Below, piece by piece: positions 41,742-51,590 of a DNA stretch of 64,000 nucleotides (positions are counted from its first letter, which is position 1; each line of letters starts with the position of its first letter). A program made the position numbers and the translations under genes. The notes beneath the pieces are model-generated. The model saw only the letters and a program-made list of their open reading frames with translations, had not been told where the DNA came from and ran no database searches. Source of the DNA: JAUIAS01 sp030425395 (lineage in GTDB: Bacteria; Pseudomonadota; Alphaproteobacteria; Rhodobacterales; Rhodobacteraceae); NCBI GenBank assembly GCA_043553855.1, contig CP121336.1, positions 2,852,001 to 2,916,000 of the forward strand, written 5' to 3'.

Positions 41742-42410
41742 ATGCATGTAGCCGTCATCGTTTTTCCCGGCTCGAACTGTGACCGCGATCTGGCGGTTGC
41801 GTTCCGTGAGGCCGGGGCCAAGGTCAGCATGGTCTGGCACAAGGACGACGCCCTGCCAGAGGGCGTGGATATCGTGGGTGTGCCCGGCGGGTTTTCCTAT
41901 GGCGATTACCTGCGTTGCGGGGCCATCGCGGCGCAGTCGCCGGTGTGTGGCGCGGTCCGGGAGCACGCCGCGCGGGGCGGGTTTGTCATCGGCATCTGCA
42001 ACGGGTTTCAGGTGTTGACGGAAACCCAGCTGTTGCCCGGTGCCTTGTTGCGCAATGCGGGTTTGAAATACATCTGCAAGACCGTCGGCCTGAACGTCGC
42101 GACCGCCGACAGCGTCTTTACCTCTGGATATGGCGAGGGCGCGCAGATCGCGATTCCCATCGCCCATCATGACGGAAACTACTATGCCGATGCCGAAACC
42201 GTCGCGCGGCTTGAGGGCGAGGGCCGCGTGGCGTTCCGGTATGTCGAAAATCCGAACGGCTCGGTTGCCGACATCGCCGGTATCCTGTCCGAGAACCGCC
42301 GGGTTCTGGGGATGATGCCGCATCCCGAACGGGCGGCGGATGCGGGCCATGGCGGCACCGATGGGGCGGCCATGTTCCGCGCATTGGCAGACAGTCTCGC
42401 CACGGCGTGA
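41742..42410 (+). CDS. purQ: phosphoribosylformylglycinamidine synthase glutaminase subunit PurQ
   Basis: PurQ hydrolyses glutamine to ammonia for PurL in FGAM synthesis. The 222 residue protein is a class I glutaminase with VAVIVFPGSNCDRDLAVAFR, GGFSYGDYLRCGAIA, the nucleophile Cys in GFVIGICNGFQVL, and the His/Glu pair near the C-terminus in MMPHPERAAD. The start ATG has AGAGGAC upstream. dctB follows at 36 bp. Confidence 0.97.
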   Translation: MHVAVIVFPGSNCDRDLAVAFREAGAKVSMVWHKDDALPEGVDIVGVPGGFSYGDYLRCGAIAAQSPVCGAVREHAARGGFVIGICNGFQVLTETQLLPGALLRNAGLKYICKTVGLNVATADSVFTSGYGEGAQIAIPIAHHDGNYYADAETVARLEGEGRVAFRYVENPNGSVADIAGILSENRRVLGMMPHPERAADAGHGGTDGAAMFRALADSLATA

Positions 42411-42446
42411 CTTGAGAATGCGCGCGGCGCGGCTTAGCGTCGGGTC

Positions 42447-44210
42447 ATGGGAAATGAAGTTGCCATAAGGGCGCGCGGGGCGCGCGTGGCACCGACCAGC
42501 TGGCGCGTGCGCGCTGCGCTGGCGGTATTGCTGCTCGTGGCGGGGGTGACCGTTTGGGTGACCCACAGCCTGATGACGGACAGGTTTACCGAGACCACGC
42601 GCAACCGGGCCGAGCTGCGTCTTGTGCTCTATTCCGGGAACCTGCTGTCAGAGCTGCGGCGCAACGCCATCGTGCCGCAGATCCTGGCGCGCGATCCCAA
42701 CCTGATTGGTGCGCTGAATTCCAAGGATTTCAGCCAATCGACGCAGCGGCTTTTGTCCTTTGTCGAAGAGATCGGTGCCGCGTCGCTGGTCCTGCTGGAT
42801 CTGGAGGGGCGCACGGTTGCCGCGACGGATCGCAACCGGTTGGGCGCAACCCATCGCAACGAGGCCTATTTCGTTGATGCCGTGCGGTCCAACGCTACGA
42901 TTTTTTCGGTAATCGAACGCGAGGCGGGCGGCTATCACTTTGCCTATTCGCGCCGGATGGAAAGCGGATCGAACGTTCTGGGTGTGATCGTGGTTGAGGT
43001 TGACCTGATCAAGTTCGAGCGCGCCTGGGCGGGCATTTCGGATGCGGTCATGGTGACGGACAGCACCGGCAAGGTGATCCTGGCCACGGAATCGCGCTGG
43101 CGCGGACTGAGCGAACCCGAGGCGCTGGCCCTGCAAACCCCGCACAGCGCGATAGAGCGGGCGTTTCGCGCCACTGCCGACTGGACCACATTTACCAATG
43201 ACGTGGTGCTTCAGGGCGAAGCGGTGATGCGGGCCGAAACGCGCATTCCGTTCCGGGGCTGGCGGATCATGTCCTATACCACTTATGACAGCGTGCGCGA
43301 ACGGGTGAACGCGGTGATCGCGCTTGAGATCATGGGATTCGCGATTCTTCTGGCGCTGGCGTTCTATGCGCTGAACCGCAGAAACACGTCGCGGATGGCG
43401 GTGTTCCAGCGGGAGTCGGCGGAGCTTCGCGCACTCAACGCCCGGCTACAGCGGGAAATCGCCGAACGCGAACGGGTGCAGAAAACCCTTGCCGTGACCG
43501 AACAGAGCCTCGCGCAAAGCTCAAAGCTGGCCGCGCTGGGCGAAATGTCGGCGGCGGTCAGCCATGAATTGAACCAGCCGCTTGCCGCAATGAAAACCTA
43601 TCTGGCGGGGGCACGCCTGCTGATGCGTCGCAACCGCCCCGAAGAGGCTTTGGCCAGCTTTGGCCGGATCGACGATCTGATCGAACGGATGGGCGCGATC
43701 ACCCGGCAGCTCAAGTCCTATGCGCGCAAGGGGGCGGATGCGCTGACCCCTGTGAACATGGGCGATGCGCTGGGATCGGCCCTGTCGATGATGGAGCCGC
43801 AGTTGCGCCAGCGGCAGGTGCGCATCACCCGCATTCTGCCAGACCAGCCGGTTCTGGTGGTGGGCGATCGGATGCGTATCGAACAAGTGATGATCAATCT
43901 CTTGCGCAATGCGATTGACGCCACCAAATCGGTGCATGACCCCGAAATCCAGATCATCCTGGCAGCAGGGGAAACGGCAACCTTGACGGTGCGGGACAAC
44001 GGCGATGGCATCAAGGATTTCGATGCCCTGTTCGAGCCGTTCTACACGACCAAGCAGCCCGGCGACGGGGTTGGGCTGGGGCTTGCCATTTCCTCGGGGA
44101 TCGTAAACGACCTTGGCGGTCGGCTGACCGCACGCAACGGACAGTCGGGTGGCGCGGTGTTCGAGATGCAACTGCCCATTCTCGACGAAGGCACGGAGGC
44201 GGCTGAGTAA
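42447..44210 (+). CDS. dctB: C4-dicarboxylate sensor histidine kinase DctB
   Basis: This 587 residue two-component kinase has an N-terminal membrane helix (~20-42), a periplasmic sensor of two PAS-like domains (residues ~45-290, with LVLLDLEGRTVAATDRNRLG and VMVTDSTGKVILATESRWRG), a second helix (IALEIMGFAILLALAFYALN, ~290-312), a coiled coil (LRALNARLQREIAERERVQK), HisKA with the phospho-His ~373 (AVSHELNQPLAAMK), and an HATPase with MINLLRNAID and DGVGLGLAISSGIVNDLGG. The layout matches DctB, which senses succinate, fumarate and malate. No dicarboxylate transporter gene is adjacent in the window, so the ligand is inferred. Confidence 0.92.
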   Translation: MGNEVAIRARGARVAPTSWRVRAALAVLLLVAGVTVWVTHSLMTDRFTETTRNRAELRLVLYSGNLLSELRRNAIVPQILARDPNLIGALNSKDFSQSTQRLLSFVEEIGAASLVLLDLEGRTVAATDRNRLGATHRNEAYFVDAVRSNATIFSVIEREAGGYHFAYSRRMESGSNVLGVIVVEVDLIKFERAWAGISDAVMVTDSTGKVILATESRWRGLSEPEALALQTPHSAIERAFRATADWTTFTNDVVLQGEAVMRAETRIPFRGWRIMSYTTYDSVRERVNAVIALEIMGFAILLALAFYALNRRNTSRMAVFQRESAELRALNARLQREIAERERVQKTLAVTEQSLAQSSKLAALGEMSAAVSHELNQPLAAMKTYLAGARLLMRRNRPEEALASFGRIDDLIERMGAITRQLKSYARKGADALTPVNMGDALGSALSMMEPQLRQRQVRITRILPDQPVLVVGDRMRIEQVMINLLRNAIDATKSVHDPEIQIILAAGETATLTVRDNGDGIKDFDALFEPFYTTKQPGDGVGLGLAISSGIVNDLGGRLTARNGQSGGAVFEMQLPILDEGTEAAE

Positions 44211-44253
44211 TCGCGCAAGCAGCGACAGACGCCCAACAGGAGAAGACGACAAG

Positions 44254-45588
44254 ATGGCCCAGGCAATGAAGATCGCGATCGTTGATGATGAACAGGACAT
44301 GCGCCAGTCGATCAGCCAATGGCTGGCGCTCTCGGGATACGATACGGAAACCTTTGCCTGCGCCGAGGACGCGCTCAAGACATTGGGGCCCGATTATCCG
44401 GGTATCGTGATTTCGGACATCAAGATGCCGGGCATGGACGGGATGCAGTTTCTGCGCAAGTTGATGGGCAATGACAGCGCCCTGCCGGTGATCATGATCA
44501 CCGGGCATGGCGATGTGCCGATGGCGGTCGAGGCCATGCGCATCGGGGCCTTTGATTTTCTGGAAAAGCCGTTCAACCCGGACCGGATGAGCGATCTGGC
44601 CAAGCGCGCCACCAACGCGCGCCGTCTCACCATGGACAATCGCGCCTTGCGCCGGGAATTGTCCGACGGTGGCCAGATGATGAAAAAGCTGATCGGCACC
44701 AGCCCGGAAATGGAACGCCTGCGCGAGGATATTCTGGATCTGGGGCAGGCCGATGGGCACGTCCTGATCGACGGAGAAACCGGCACCGGCAAAACGCTGG
44801 TTGCTCATGCGCTGCATGCCGTGGGCAGCCGCGCGGGCAAGAAATTCGTGTTGCTGAGCTGTGCGGCCCATGAACAGGACGCGCTGGCCAAGCGGCTTTT
44901 CGGCCCGGTGTTGCCCGAGGACACGCAGTTGCCGGCGATCGAAGAGGCACGCGGCGGCACGCTTGTGCTTGAGGATATCGAGGCGCTGGGCGAGTCGCTG
45001 CAGGGCAAACTGCTGAGCGCGATCAACGAACAGGGCACCCCGGCGGAAACCCGGATCATCGCGATTTCGAACCTGCAAGAGGCCGGAAAGACGTCAGAAG
45101 ATGTGCTGCGTGCCGATCTGTTCTATCGTCTGGCGGCGCTTCGGATCACCGTGCCGCCGCTGCGTAACCGGGGCGAGGATATCCTGTTGTTGTTCACGCG
45201 CCTGTCGGAACAGTTTGCCGAGGAATATGGCTGCGAGGCACCACAAGTCAGTGCGCAAGAGGCCGCGCAACTGCTGCAGGCCCCTTGGCCGGGCAACGTT
45301 CGCCAATTGATCAATATTGCCGAACGCGCGGTGCTTCAGGCGCGGCGCGGGCAGGGAACGATTGCGTCCTTGCTCATGTCCGATCACGAGGACATGCAGC
45401 CTGTGATGACAACCGAAGGCAAGCCGCTGAAGGAATATGTCGAGGCGTTCGAACGGATGCTGATCGATAACACCATGCGCCGCCACAAGGGATCCATTGC
45501 CAATGTGATGGAAGAGCTGTGCCTGCCACGCCGGACCCTGAACGAAAAGATGGCGAAATACGGATTGCAAAGGTCGGATTACCTGTAA
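44254..45588 (+). CDS. dctD: DctD-type response regulator lacking GAFTGA
   Basis: This 444 residue protein has a receiver domain with phospho-Asp55 (IVISDIKMPGMDGMQFLRKL) and Lys105 (DFLEKPF). An AAA+ domain follows with Walker A GETGTGKT (~174-181), a Walker B-like TLVLEDIEAL (~236-245) and the arginine region RADLFYRLAALRITVPPLRN. A C-terminal Fis-type HTH follows (NTMRRHKGSIANVMEELCLP, RRTLNEKMAKYGL). The L1 GAFTGA loop, which normally contacts sigma-54, is absent: the stretch 215-236 reads LFGPVLPEDTQLPAIEEARG. It probably does not activate sigma-54 in the usual way. The start ATG follows AGGAGAAG. Confidence 0.9.
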   Translation: MAQAMKIAIVDDEQDMRQSISQWLALSGYDTETFACAEDALKTLGPDYPGIVISDIKMPGMDGMQFLRKLMGNDSALPVIMITGHGDVPMAVEAMRIGAFDFLEKPFNPDRMSDLAKRATNARRLTMDNRALRRELSDGGQMMKKLIGTSPEMERLREDILDLGQADGHVLIDGETGTGKTLVAHALHAVGSRAGKKFVLLSCAAHEQDALAKRLFGPVLPEDTQLPAIEEARGGTLVLEDIEALGESLQGKLLSAINEQGTPAETRIIAISNLQEAGKTSEDVLRADLFYRLAALRITVPPLRNRGEDILLLFTRLSEQFAEEYGCEAPQVSAQEAAQLLQAPWPGNVRQLINIAERAVLQARRGQGTIASLLMSDHEDMQPVMTTEGKPLKEYVEAFERMLIDNTMRRHKGSIANVMEELCLPRRTLNEKMAKYGLQRSDYL

Positions 45589-46062
45589 GCCCGGAACCTT
45601 GCCGGAGTGTCATCACGTAGTGCCACCTTGCAGGTGCCGGTGGTTCCAGTTGCTGGCGGTGTCGCGGGGCGGGCACGATTGCCCATTGTAATTGCCCACA
45701 GCATCGGCGTAGGGTGAATATGTGGACCCGCCTTCCAAGCGCGTGGCCCCGATTCATGGGATTCACTGTCCGGTCGAAGACGCGGCAAAGCCGCCAGGCC
45801 TGACAGGTATTTCGGTCCGAATGGACCTGATAAACACCTTTGACCGATTTTATTGCGGCGAAGGATATAATTGGCAGGCGAGGGCGCGGCCCCCCTGTCG
45901 GAGAAGAAACGCGATGGCGCGAGCGACGAGATCGAGCTTCCGGGCGACCAGCCGAGATGGCCGGTCCCGTGCCGCGTTACCCATCGCCCTGACAAGACAC
46001 AGCCCCAACCCCCATGATCCGCCTGGATGCATGGGCCGCTTGCGGTTGCGCACCAAGGAAAC
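45589..46062 (+). other. rne leader region
   Basis: This 474 bp lies between dctD and rne. It holds a perfect TATAAT at 45866-45871, with TTGACC at 45840-45845 but a 20 bp spacer, which is poor. A start there would give an rne leader of about 185 nt, in line with the long leaders through which RNase E controls its own message. No small gene is convincing in this span; several short ORFs overlap. Confidence 0.45.
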
Positions 46063-49000
46063 ATGCCTAAGAAAATGCTTATCGATGCCACCCACGCGGA
46101 AGAAACCCGCGTTGTGGTGGTTGACGGAAACAAGGTCGAGGAGTTCGATTTTGAATCCGAAAACAAACGCCAGCTTGCTGGCAACATCTATCTCGCCAAG
46201 GTAACACGGGTCGAACCATCGCTTCAGGCGGCGTTCATTGATTATGGCGGAAACCGCCATGGCTTTTTGGCGTTCTCGGAAATTCACCCCGATTACTACC
46301 AGATACCCATCGCTGACCGCGAAGCGCTGATGGCTGAAGAACGTGCCTATGCCGAGGCGCAGCGTGCCCGCGAAGAAGAAGACACCGCGCCACGCCCCAA
46401 GAAACGCCCGGCCAAGGCCCAGTCTGCCGCCAATCGCGATGCAGTCGAACGCAGTTCGGATATCGCGGGCATGGAAACGATCGACCTGTCGGATGACGCC
46501 GATGAGGACACATCCGTCGCGGATGTGCCCGAGGGCACGTCGCCTATGGAACGTGTCGCTGAAACACCTGTGGAAGAACCCGCAGGCGATGATGCAGCCG
46601 CCGATACAGCCGCCGATGCAGGCACCGAAAATGCAGACGCGGACGCCCAGAGCGCAGACGCAGACGCGGATGCGGACGCCGCACCCGAGCAAACCGCTGA
46701 CGCCGCAACCGACGCGGCAACCAGCGCCGGTTCCGACGCGCAAGCAGAGGATGCTGCCGACGACAGCGACGATGATGCCGACGACGACGATGCCGACGAT
46801 GAAGACGGCGACGACGACACCTCCGATGATCAGGAAGCGTCATCTTCGCGTCGCGGGCGTGGACGCTCTTCGCGGGGGCGTTCTTCGCGCGGTCGCCGGT
46901 CGCGGGCGACTGACAAAGACGAATCCATCGAATCCGTTGCCGACGACGATGACCACGAAGACATTCGCCCGCCGCGCAAGCCGCGCGCGCGCCGCTACAA
47001 GATTCAGGAAGTCATCCACGTCCGCCAGATCCTTCTGGTGCAGGTCGTCAAGGAAGAACGCGGTAACAAGGGTGCGGCGCTGACCACCTATCTGTCGCTG
47101 GCGGGCCGTTACTGCGTCCTGATGCCGAACACCGCGCGTGGCGGTGGCATCAGCCGCAAGATCACCAACGCCGCCGACCGCAAGAAGCTCAAGGAAATTG
47201 CCGCAGAAATCGACGTGCCGACCGGCGCGGGCCTGATCGTGCGCACCGCTGGCGCAATGCGCACCAAGGCCGAGATCAAACGCGACTACGAATATCTTCA
47301 GCGTCTTTGGGAACAAATCCGCGAACTGACGCTGAAATCCATCGCGCCGGCGAAGATCTACGAAGAGGGCGACCTGATCAAACGGTCGATCCGCGATTTG
47401 TATAACCGCGAGATCGACGAAGTTCTGGTCGAAGGTGAACGCGGGTATCGCATCGCCAAGGACTTCATGAAGATGATCATGCCGTCTCACGCCAAGAACG
47501 TGAAAAACTATCAGGACGGTCTGCCTCTCTTTGCGCGTTTTCAGGTGGAAACCTACCTTGCGGGGATGTTCAATCCCACGGTTCAGCTCAAGTCTGGCGG
47601 CTACATCGTGATCGGCGTGACCGAAGCGTTGGTGGCCATCGACGTCAACTCGGGCCGGGCGACCAAGGAAGGCTCGATCGAAGAGACCGCTCTCAAGACC
47701 AACCTTGAGGCCGCCGAGGAAGTTGCCCGTCAACTGCGCCTGCGCGATCTTGCCGGTCTGATCGTGATCGACTTCATCGACATGGACGAACGCAAGAACA
47801 ACGCCGCCGTCGAAAAGCGTATCAAGGACAAGCTCAAGACGGATCGCGCGCGTATCCAGGTCGGGCGCATCTCGGGCTTTGGTCTCATGGAAATGAGCCG
47901 CCAGCGCCTGCGCCCCGGCATGATCGAAGCCACGACCCAGCCTTGCCCGGCTTGCCACGGCACGGGTCTGATCCGGTCGGACGACAACATGGCCCTGTCC
48001 ATCCTGCGCCAGATCGAAGAAGAGGGCACTCGCCGTCGGTCCCGCGAAGTGTTGGTCAAATGCCCGGTTCCCATCGCGAATTACCTGATGAACCAAAAGC
48101 GCGAACACATCGCCCAGATCGAAGCGCGTTACGGCATGTCCGTGCGCATCGAGGGCGAGCCGCATCTGGTTAGCCCGGACTTCACGCTTGAAAAGTTCAA
48201 GACCGCGACCCGCAACATCACCGCGCAGGCAGCACCCGTGGTGTCCGTGGATGCGTCGATCATGGACCAGATCGACGATGAAGCCCCGGACGAGGACGCA
48301 GACATCGCCACGGAAGACGACGGCGATACCGCACCCGATACCCCGACCACCCCCGAGGATGGCGAAAACAAACCCAAGCGCAAGCGGCGGCGGCGGCGGC
48401 GGAAATCGTCCGGCAAATCGCAGGGCGACGGGAACGACAATGCCACCGATGAGGACGCCGACAGCAGCGAAGCGACTACTGCGGAGACGGACACAGCTGA
48501 CGAAGAGACAAAGGCCGCGCCTGAGGAGGGTGAAAAGCCGAAATCGACGCGCAGCCGGTCGTCACGATCGCGCGGTTCGTCCTCGCGCAGCAAATCCGCC
48601 AAAGCCGAGGATGGGGCCAGTGCCGACGCTGACACCACCGCCGAGACCGATGCGACGCCCGCCGAGGATGCGACAGATGGCGACAAGCCCAAGCCCAAGG
48701 TGACGCGGACCCGTTCGGGATCGCGGTCGCGGAGCGCGTCCAAGAAGCAGGACGCCGAGGCACCCGCTCCGCAAGAGCAGGCACCCGCCGCGCCGGAGCA
48801 AGAGACCGCAGCGACCCCAGAGACCGTGCAAGCCGCCCCGGAGGCTGAAACGTCTCCTGAGGAAACCGCAGCGACGGAAACTCCGGTGGTGGTAGAGGCG
48901 ACCGAACCACAGCCCGAAGCCGTGGCCGAAACACCGGTCACGACAGAGCCGGAACCGGTCGCCGAAGCCCCAAAGGCCGCGGAACCCGAAGCCACGCCTG

Positions 49001-49101
49001 AGCCCGCGCCTGAGCCTGAGCCCGCTGTAGCAGAGGCCGCACCAGAACCGGAAACGCCGCCAGCCCCGAAAAAGCGCGGCTGGTGGTCAATCGGACGCTA
49101 A
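46063..49101 (+). CDS. rne: ribonuclease E
   Basis: RNase E is the endonuclease that starts most mRNA decay and scaffolds the degradosome. The 1012 residue protein begins MPKKMLIDATHAEETRVVVV. Its S1 domain (AGNIYLAKVTRVEPSLQAAF) is split by an acidic Ala/Asp/Glu insert of about 200 residues (~105-310), then resumes (IQEVIHVRQILLVQVVKEER). The catalytic Asp residues are in AIDVNSGRAT (~527) and VIDFIDMDE (~570), the zinc link is CPACHGTG (628, 631), and the C-terminus is a low-complexity Ala/Pro/Glu scaffold. The ATG at 46063 has AAGGAAAC upstream. The acidic insert is known in alphaproteobacterial RNase E. Confidence 0.96.
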   Translation: MPKKMLIDATHAEETRVVVVDGNKVEEFDFESENKRQLAGNIYLAKVTRVEPSLQAAFIDYGGNRHGFLAFSEIHPDYYQIPIADREALMAEERAYAEAQRAREEEDTAPRPKKRPAKAQSAANRDAVERSSDIAGMETIDLSDDADEDTSVADVPEGTSPMERVAETPVEEPAGDDAAADTAADAGTENADADAQSADADADADAAPEQTADAATDAATSAGSDAQAEDAADDSDDDADDDDADDEDGDDDTSDDQEASSSRRGRGRSSRGRSSRGRRSRATDKDESIESVADDDDHEDIRPPRKPRARRYKIQEVIHVRQILLVQVVKEERGNKGAALTTYLSLAGRYCVLMPNTARGGGISRKITNAADRKKLKEIAAEIDVPTGAGLIVRTAGAMRTKAEIKRDYEYLQRLWEQIRELTLKSIAPAKIYEEGDLIKRSIRDLYNREIDEVLVEGERGYRIAKDFMKMIMPSHAKNVKNYQDGLPLFARFQVETYLAGMFNPTVQLKSGGYIVIGVTEALVAIDVNSGRATKEGSIEETALKTNLEAAEEVARQLRLRDLAGLIVIDFIDMDERKNNAAVEKRIKDKLKTDRARIQVGRISGFGLMEMSRQRLRPGMIEATTQPCPACHGTGLIRSDDNMALSILRQIEEEGTRRRSREVLVKCPVPIANYLMNQKREHIAQIEARYGMSVRIEGEPHLVSPDFTLEKFKTATRNITAQAAPVVSVDASIMDQIDDEAPDEDADIATEDDGDTAPDTPTTPEDGENKPKRKRRRRRRKSSGKSQGDGNDNATDEDADSSEATTAETDTADEETKAAPEEGEKPKSTRSRSSRSRGSSSRSKSAKAEDGASADADTTAETDATPAEDATDGDKPKPKVTRTRSGSRSRSASKKQDAEAPAPQEQAPAAPEQETAATPETVQAAPEAETSPEETAATETPVVVEATEPQPEAVAETPVTTEPEPVAEAPKAAEPEATPEPAPEPEPAVAEAAPEPETPPAPKKRGWWSIGR

Positions 49102-49113
49102 ACCAGAAAACGG

Positions 49114-49136
49114 AACGGGCCTTCGGGCCCGTTTCT
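49114..49136 (+). terminator. intrinsic terminator of rne
   Basis: AACGGGCC (49114-49121) and GGCCCGTT (49126-49133) form an 8 bp stem with a TTCG loop, followed by a T-containing run, 13 bp after the rne stop. Confidence 0.8.
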
Positions 49137-49164
49137 GATTCCAAAGGGCCGCACGGGATAATCG

Positions 49165-49398
49165 TCAGGCGGATTTGCGGATCACATAAGTCTGAACGCC
49201 GTCACTGTCGCCCTGCGACACAAGGTCATGCCCGGATTCGTGACAGAAGTGGGGAATATCGATAATTGCCGCCGGATCATCCGCGATCACGGTCAGTTCA
49301 GCGCCCGCATCCAGCGATTTCAAGCGCTTGCGCGCCTTGAGAACGGGCAGGGGGCACAGCAATCCCCGCGCATCGAGTGTGTTTGGATCATCGGTCAT
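49165..49398 (-). CDS. TusA/SirA-family sulfurtransferase-like protein
   Basis: This 77 residue protein has the single Cys15 motif TLDARGLLCPLPVLKARKRL, then AELTVIADDPAAIIDIPHFC and SGHDLVSQGDSDGVQTYVI, matching TusA. TusA relays sulfur for tRNA thiolation and molybdopterin. It begins at 49398; a frame to 49434 is possible. It is convergent with rne and divergent from ccdA. Confidence 0.88.
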   Translation of the reverse strand: MTDDPNTLDARGLLCPLPVLKARKRLKSLDAGAELTVIADDPAAIIDIPHFCHESGHDLVSQGDSDGVQTYVIRKSA

Positions 49399-49490
49399 GC
49401 CGGAGATGTAGTGGCGATGTTTCAGCCTGTCCACAGGGATGTGACCATCCCGCAGGTGACGCCCCCGAATGAATGGACTAAGTCAAAGTC

Positions 49491-50243
49491 ATGTTTGGAA
49501 TAGACATCATCGACGCATCCCTTTTGCCGGCCATGCTGGTGGCCCTGACAGCTGGCGTGATCAGTTTCCTGTCGCCTTGCGTGCTGCCCATCGTGCCGCC
49601 CTATCTGGCTTACATGAGCGGCGTGTCCATGAATGATATTCAGGGCGACGGCGCTGGCCGCAGGCGCGCCATCATTGCGGCCCTGTTTTTTGTTCTGGGC
49701 CTGTCCACGGTGTTTTTGTTCCTTGGGTTTACGGCCTCGGCATTCGGTGCGTTTTTTCTGCAAAATCAGGACGTTTTCGCCCGGATATCCGGCGGCGTCG
49801 TGATCGTTTTTGGCCTGCATTTTCTGGGCGTATTCCGGATTTCCATTCTGGATCGGGAAGCGCGCCTTGATACCGGTGATTCCGGTGGATCGGCCTTTGG
49901 GGCTTATGTGCTGGGGTTGGCCTTTGCCTTTGGCTGGACACCCTGCATCGGGCCGCAGCTTGGGGCGATCCTGTCGTTGGCCGCGTCCGAGGCATCGGTG
50001 ACGCGCGGCACGCTGTTGCTGGGGATTTATGCCGCTGGCTTGGGGATACCTTTCCTGTTGGCGGCGATGTTCCTGACCCGCGCCATGGGCGTGATGAACC
50101 GCATCAAGAAGCACATGAAGACAATCGAACGGGCGATGGGTGTGCTGTTGCTCGTGGTTGGTGTGGCGCTTGTGACCGGGGCGTTCTCCACCTTTTCATG
50201 GTGGCTGCTGGAAACCTTTCCCGCGCTTGCGACGCTCGGCTAA
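49491..50243 (+). CDS. ccdA: cytochrome c biogenesis protein CcdA
   Basis: CcdA moves reducing equivalents across the inner membrane from thioredoxin to the periplasm for apocytochrome c maturation. The 250 residue protein has six predicted helices and two redox Cys in VISFLSPCVLPIVPPYLA and AFGWTPCIGPQLGAILSL. It is the short DsbD-like form. The ATG starts at 49491, 92 bp from the divergent TusA gene. Confidence 0.94.
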   Translation: MFGIDIIDASLLPAMLVALTAGVISFLSPCVLPIVPPYLAYMSGVSMNDIQGDGAGRRRAIIAALFFVLGLSTVFLFLGFTASAFGAFFLQNQDVFARISGGVVIVFGLHFLGVFRISILDREARLDTGDSGGSAFGAYVLGLAFAFGWTPCIGPQLGAILSLAASEASVTRGTLLLGIYAAGLGIPFLLAAMFLTRAMGVMNRIKKHMKTIERAMGVLLLVVGVALVTGAFSTFSWWLLETFPALATLG

Positions 50244-50319
50244 GGCGTTTTTTGCGCTTGAGTTCAGGCGATCTCAATCACCAACGCGCCTCGGGGGCGG
50301 GGCATGGCCGAAAACCTTT

Positions 50320-51324
50320 TCAGGTCTTGTATTGCGCAAAACTTTTCTTGTTGCGGCCCGCAATATGGTGTCCGGCCGTGACCGGTTCATAGGCGCTCTG
50401 CTCTCTTGCGACACCCAGATCGACGGGATCAATGACCGTATCCGTGTGGGGATCGAAAAAGACAGGAATGGAATATCGTGCATTGGATGTGCGGTTGATC
50501 ACACGATGCACCGTTGAAGCAAAGCGGTTGTTGCTCCATCGCGCAAGAAGGTCGCCGATGTTGCACACCAATGTGCCCGGAATGGGGGGCGCTTCGATCC
50601 AGTCGCCTGTCTTGCTCCGGACCTGAAGGCCGCCACTGTCATCCTGTAGCAGCAGGGTCAGAACGCCGAAATCGGTGTGCGGTGCCACGCCAAACCGCTG
50701 TTCGGCTTCGTCGGTTTCCGTCGAGGGCGGATAATAGACAAGTTGCCCGCGTGCCAACGGTTTGGCATAGCAGCCATCAAAGAAATCGGGTGATTGGTCA
50801 AGACTGACCGCTACCGCCGACATGACGCGGCGGGCCACGTCGCACACCGCGTTGTAGTAAGGCAGCAGCTCATCCCGAAGCCGTGGGAGCTGGTCCGTGG
50901 GCCACTGATTGACAGCAACCAACGGTTTGTTCGCCAGAACATCGGGGTCGTCCGCCTGTGTTTCGGTGCCCCAGAAGAACACCTCTTTCAGGTCATGCGT
51001 TGTGGCCCCGGCCATTTTCGACATGCCTTGGGCCATCCATCCGCGCTGGCGGGTATTCACGGCCACCGTGCGTTTAAGTTCCGTCGGAAGCGTAAAGAAC
51101 GCCCTTGAGACGGCAAAGGCCTGATCCATCAGCGTCTGCGATATCCCATGCCCGGAAATATAGAAAAAGCCGTGATCCGTGGCCGCCCGGTAAATTGCCT
51201 GTGCCACGGATTGCACATCGGTTCCGTTTACCGCGCCCGATACATCAATCACCGGGATGGAGCCGGTGCCGGTTGTTTTTGCCTTGGCGAAATCCGGTTG
51301 CGTCACGTTGATGATCCTCGCCAT
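50320..51324 (-). CDS. 2-oxoglutarate/Fe(II)-dependent dioxygenase
   Basis: This 334 residue protein has the isopenicillin N synthase-like fold. It has the N-terminal DIOX_N segment SIPVIDVSGAVNGTDVQSVA, GFFYISGHGISQTLMDQAF, and the iron facial triad H216-x-D218 (VAPHTDFGVLTLLLQDDS) with the distal His in STVHRVINRTS. The 2OG-binding RxS is ARYSIPVFF. The substrate is unknown; the family covers gibberellin and antibiotic enzymes and many uncharacterised bacterial members. I chose the ATG at 51324; a frame to 51375 is possible. Confidence 0.88.
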   Translation of the reverse strand: MARIINVTQPDFAKAKTTGTGSIPVIDVSGAVNGTDVQSVAQAIYRAATDHGFFYISGHGISQTLMDQAFAVSRAFFTLPTELKRTVAVNTRQRGWMAQGMSKMAGATTHDLKEVFFWGTETQADDPDVLANKPLVAVNQWPTDQLPRLRDELLPYYNAVCDVARRVMSAVAVSLDQSPDFFDGCYAKPLARGQLVYYPPSTETDEAEQRFGVAPHTDFGVLTLLLQDDSGGLQVRSKTGDWIEAPPIPGTLVCNIGDLLARWSNNRFASTVHRVINRTSNARYSIPVFFDPHTDTVIDPVDLGVAREQSAYEPVTAGHHIAGRNKKSFAQYKT

Positions 51325-51590
51325 TTTTGGCTGTGGCGAGACTTGAGCAGATCGCCCCCACCGCATCAACTGCAAATTGCGGCCATTGGCCCAAGGCTCT
51401 CAGGCAGGACAGACCCAAGCCCGACAGCTTTGCTGCAACATCGGGCAGGGATGCCGCGCGGGATGGGGCCAGAGGCGAGGCTGGGGAAGGGGCCAGAAAC
51501 GAAGGCAGTCGTCCCGGCGAACGGGAGTTGTGACCAACGGGGCCTGCGCCTAGGATGGTGTGAAACAGGACACGGGAACAGGCAGCGCAG

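Noticed and set aside
46347..46820. A 157-codon Ser/Ala-rich minus-strand ORF inside rne
   Set aside because: It is the antisense of the Asp/Ala acidic insert of RNase E; low complexity explains the open frame.
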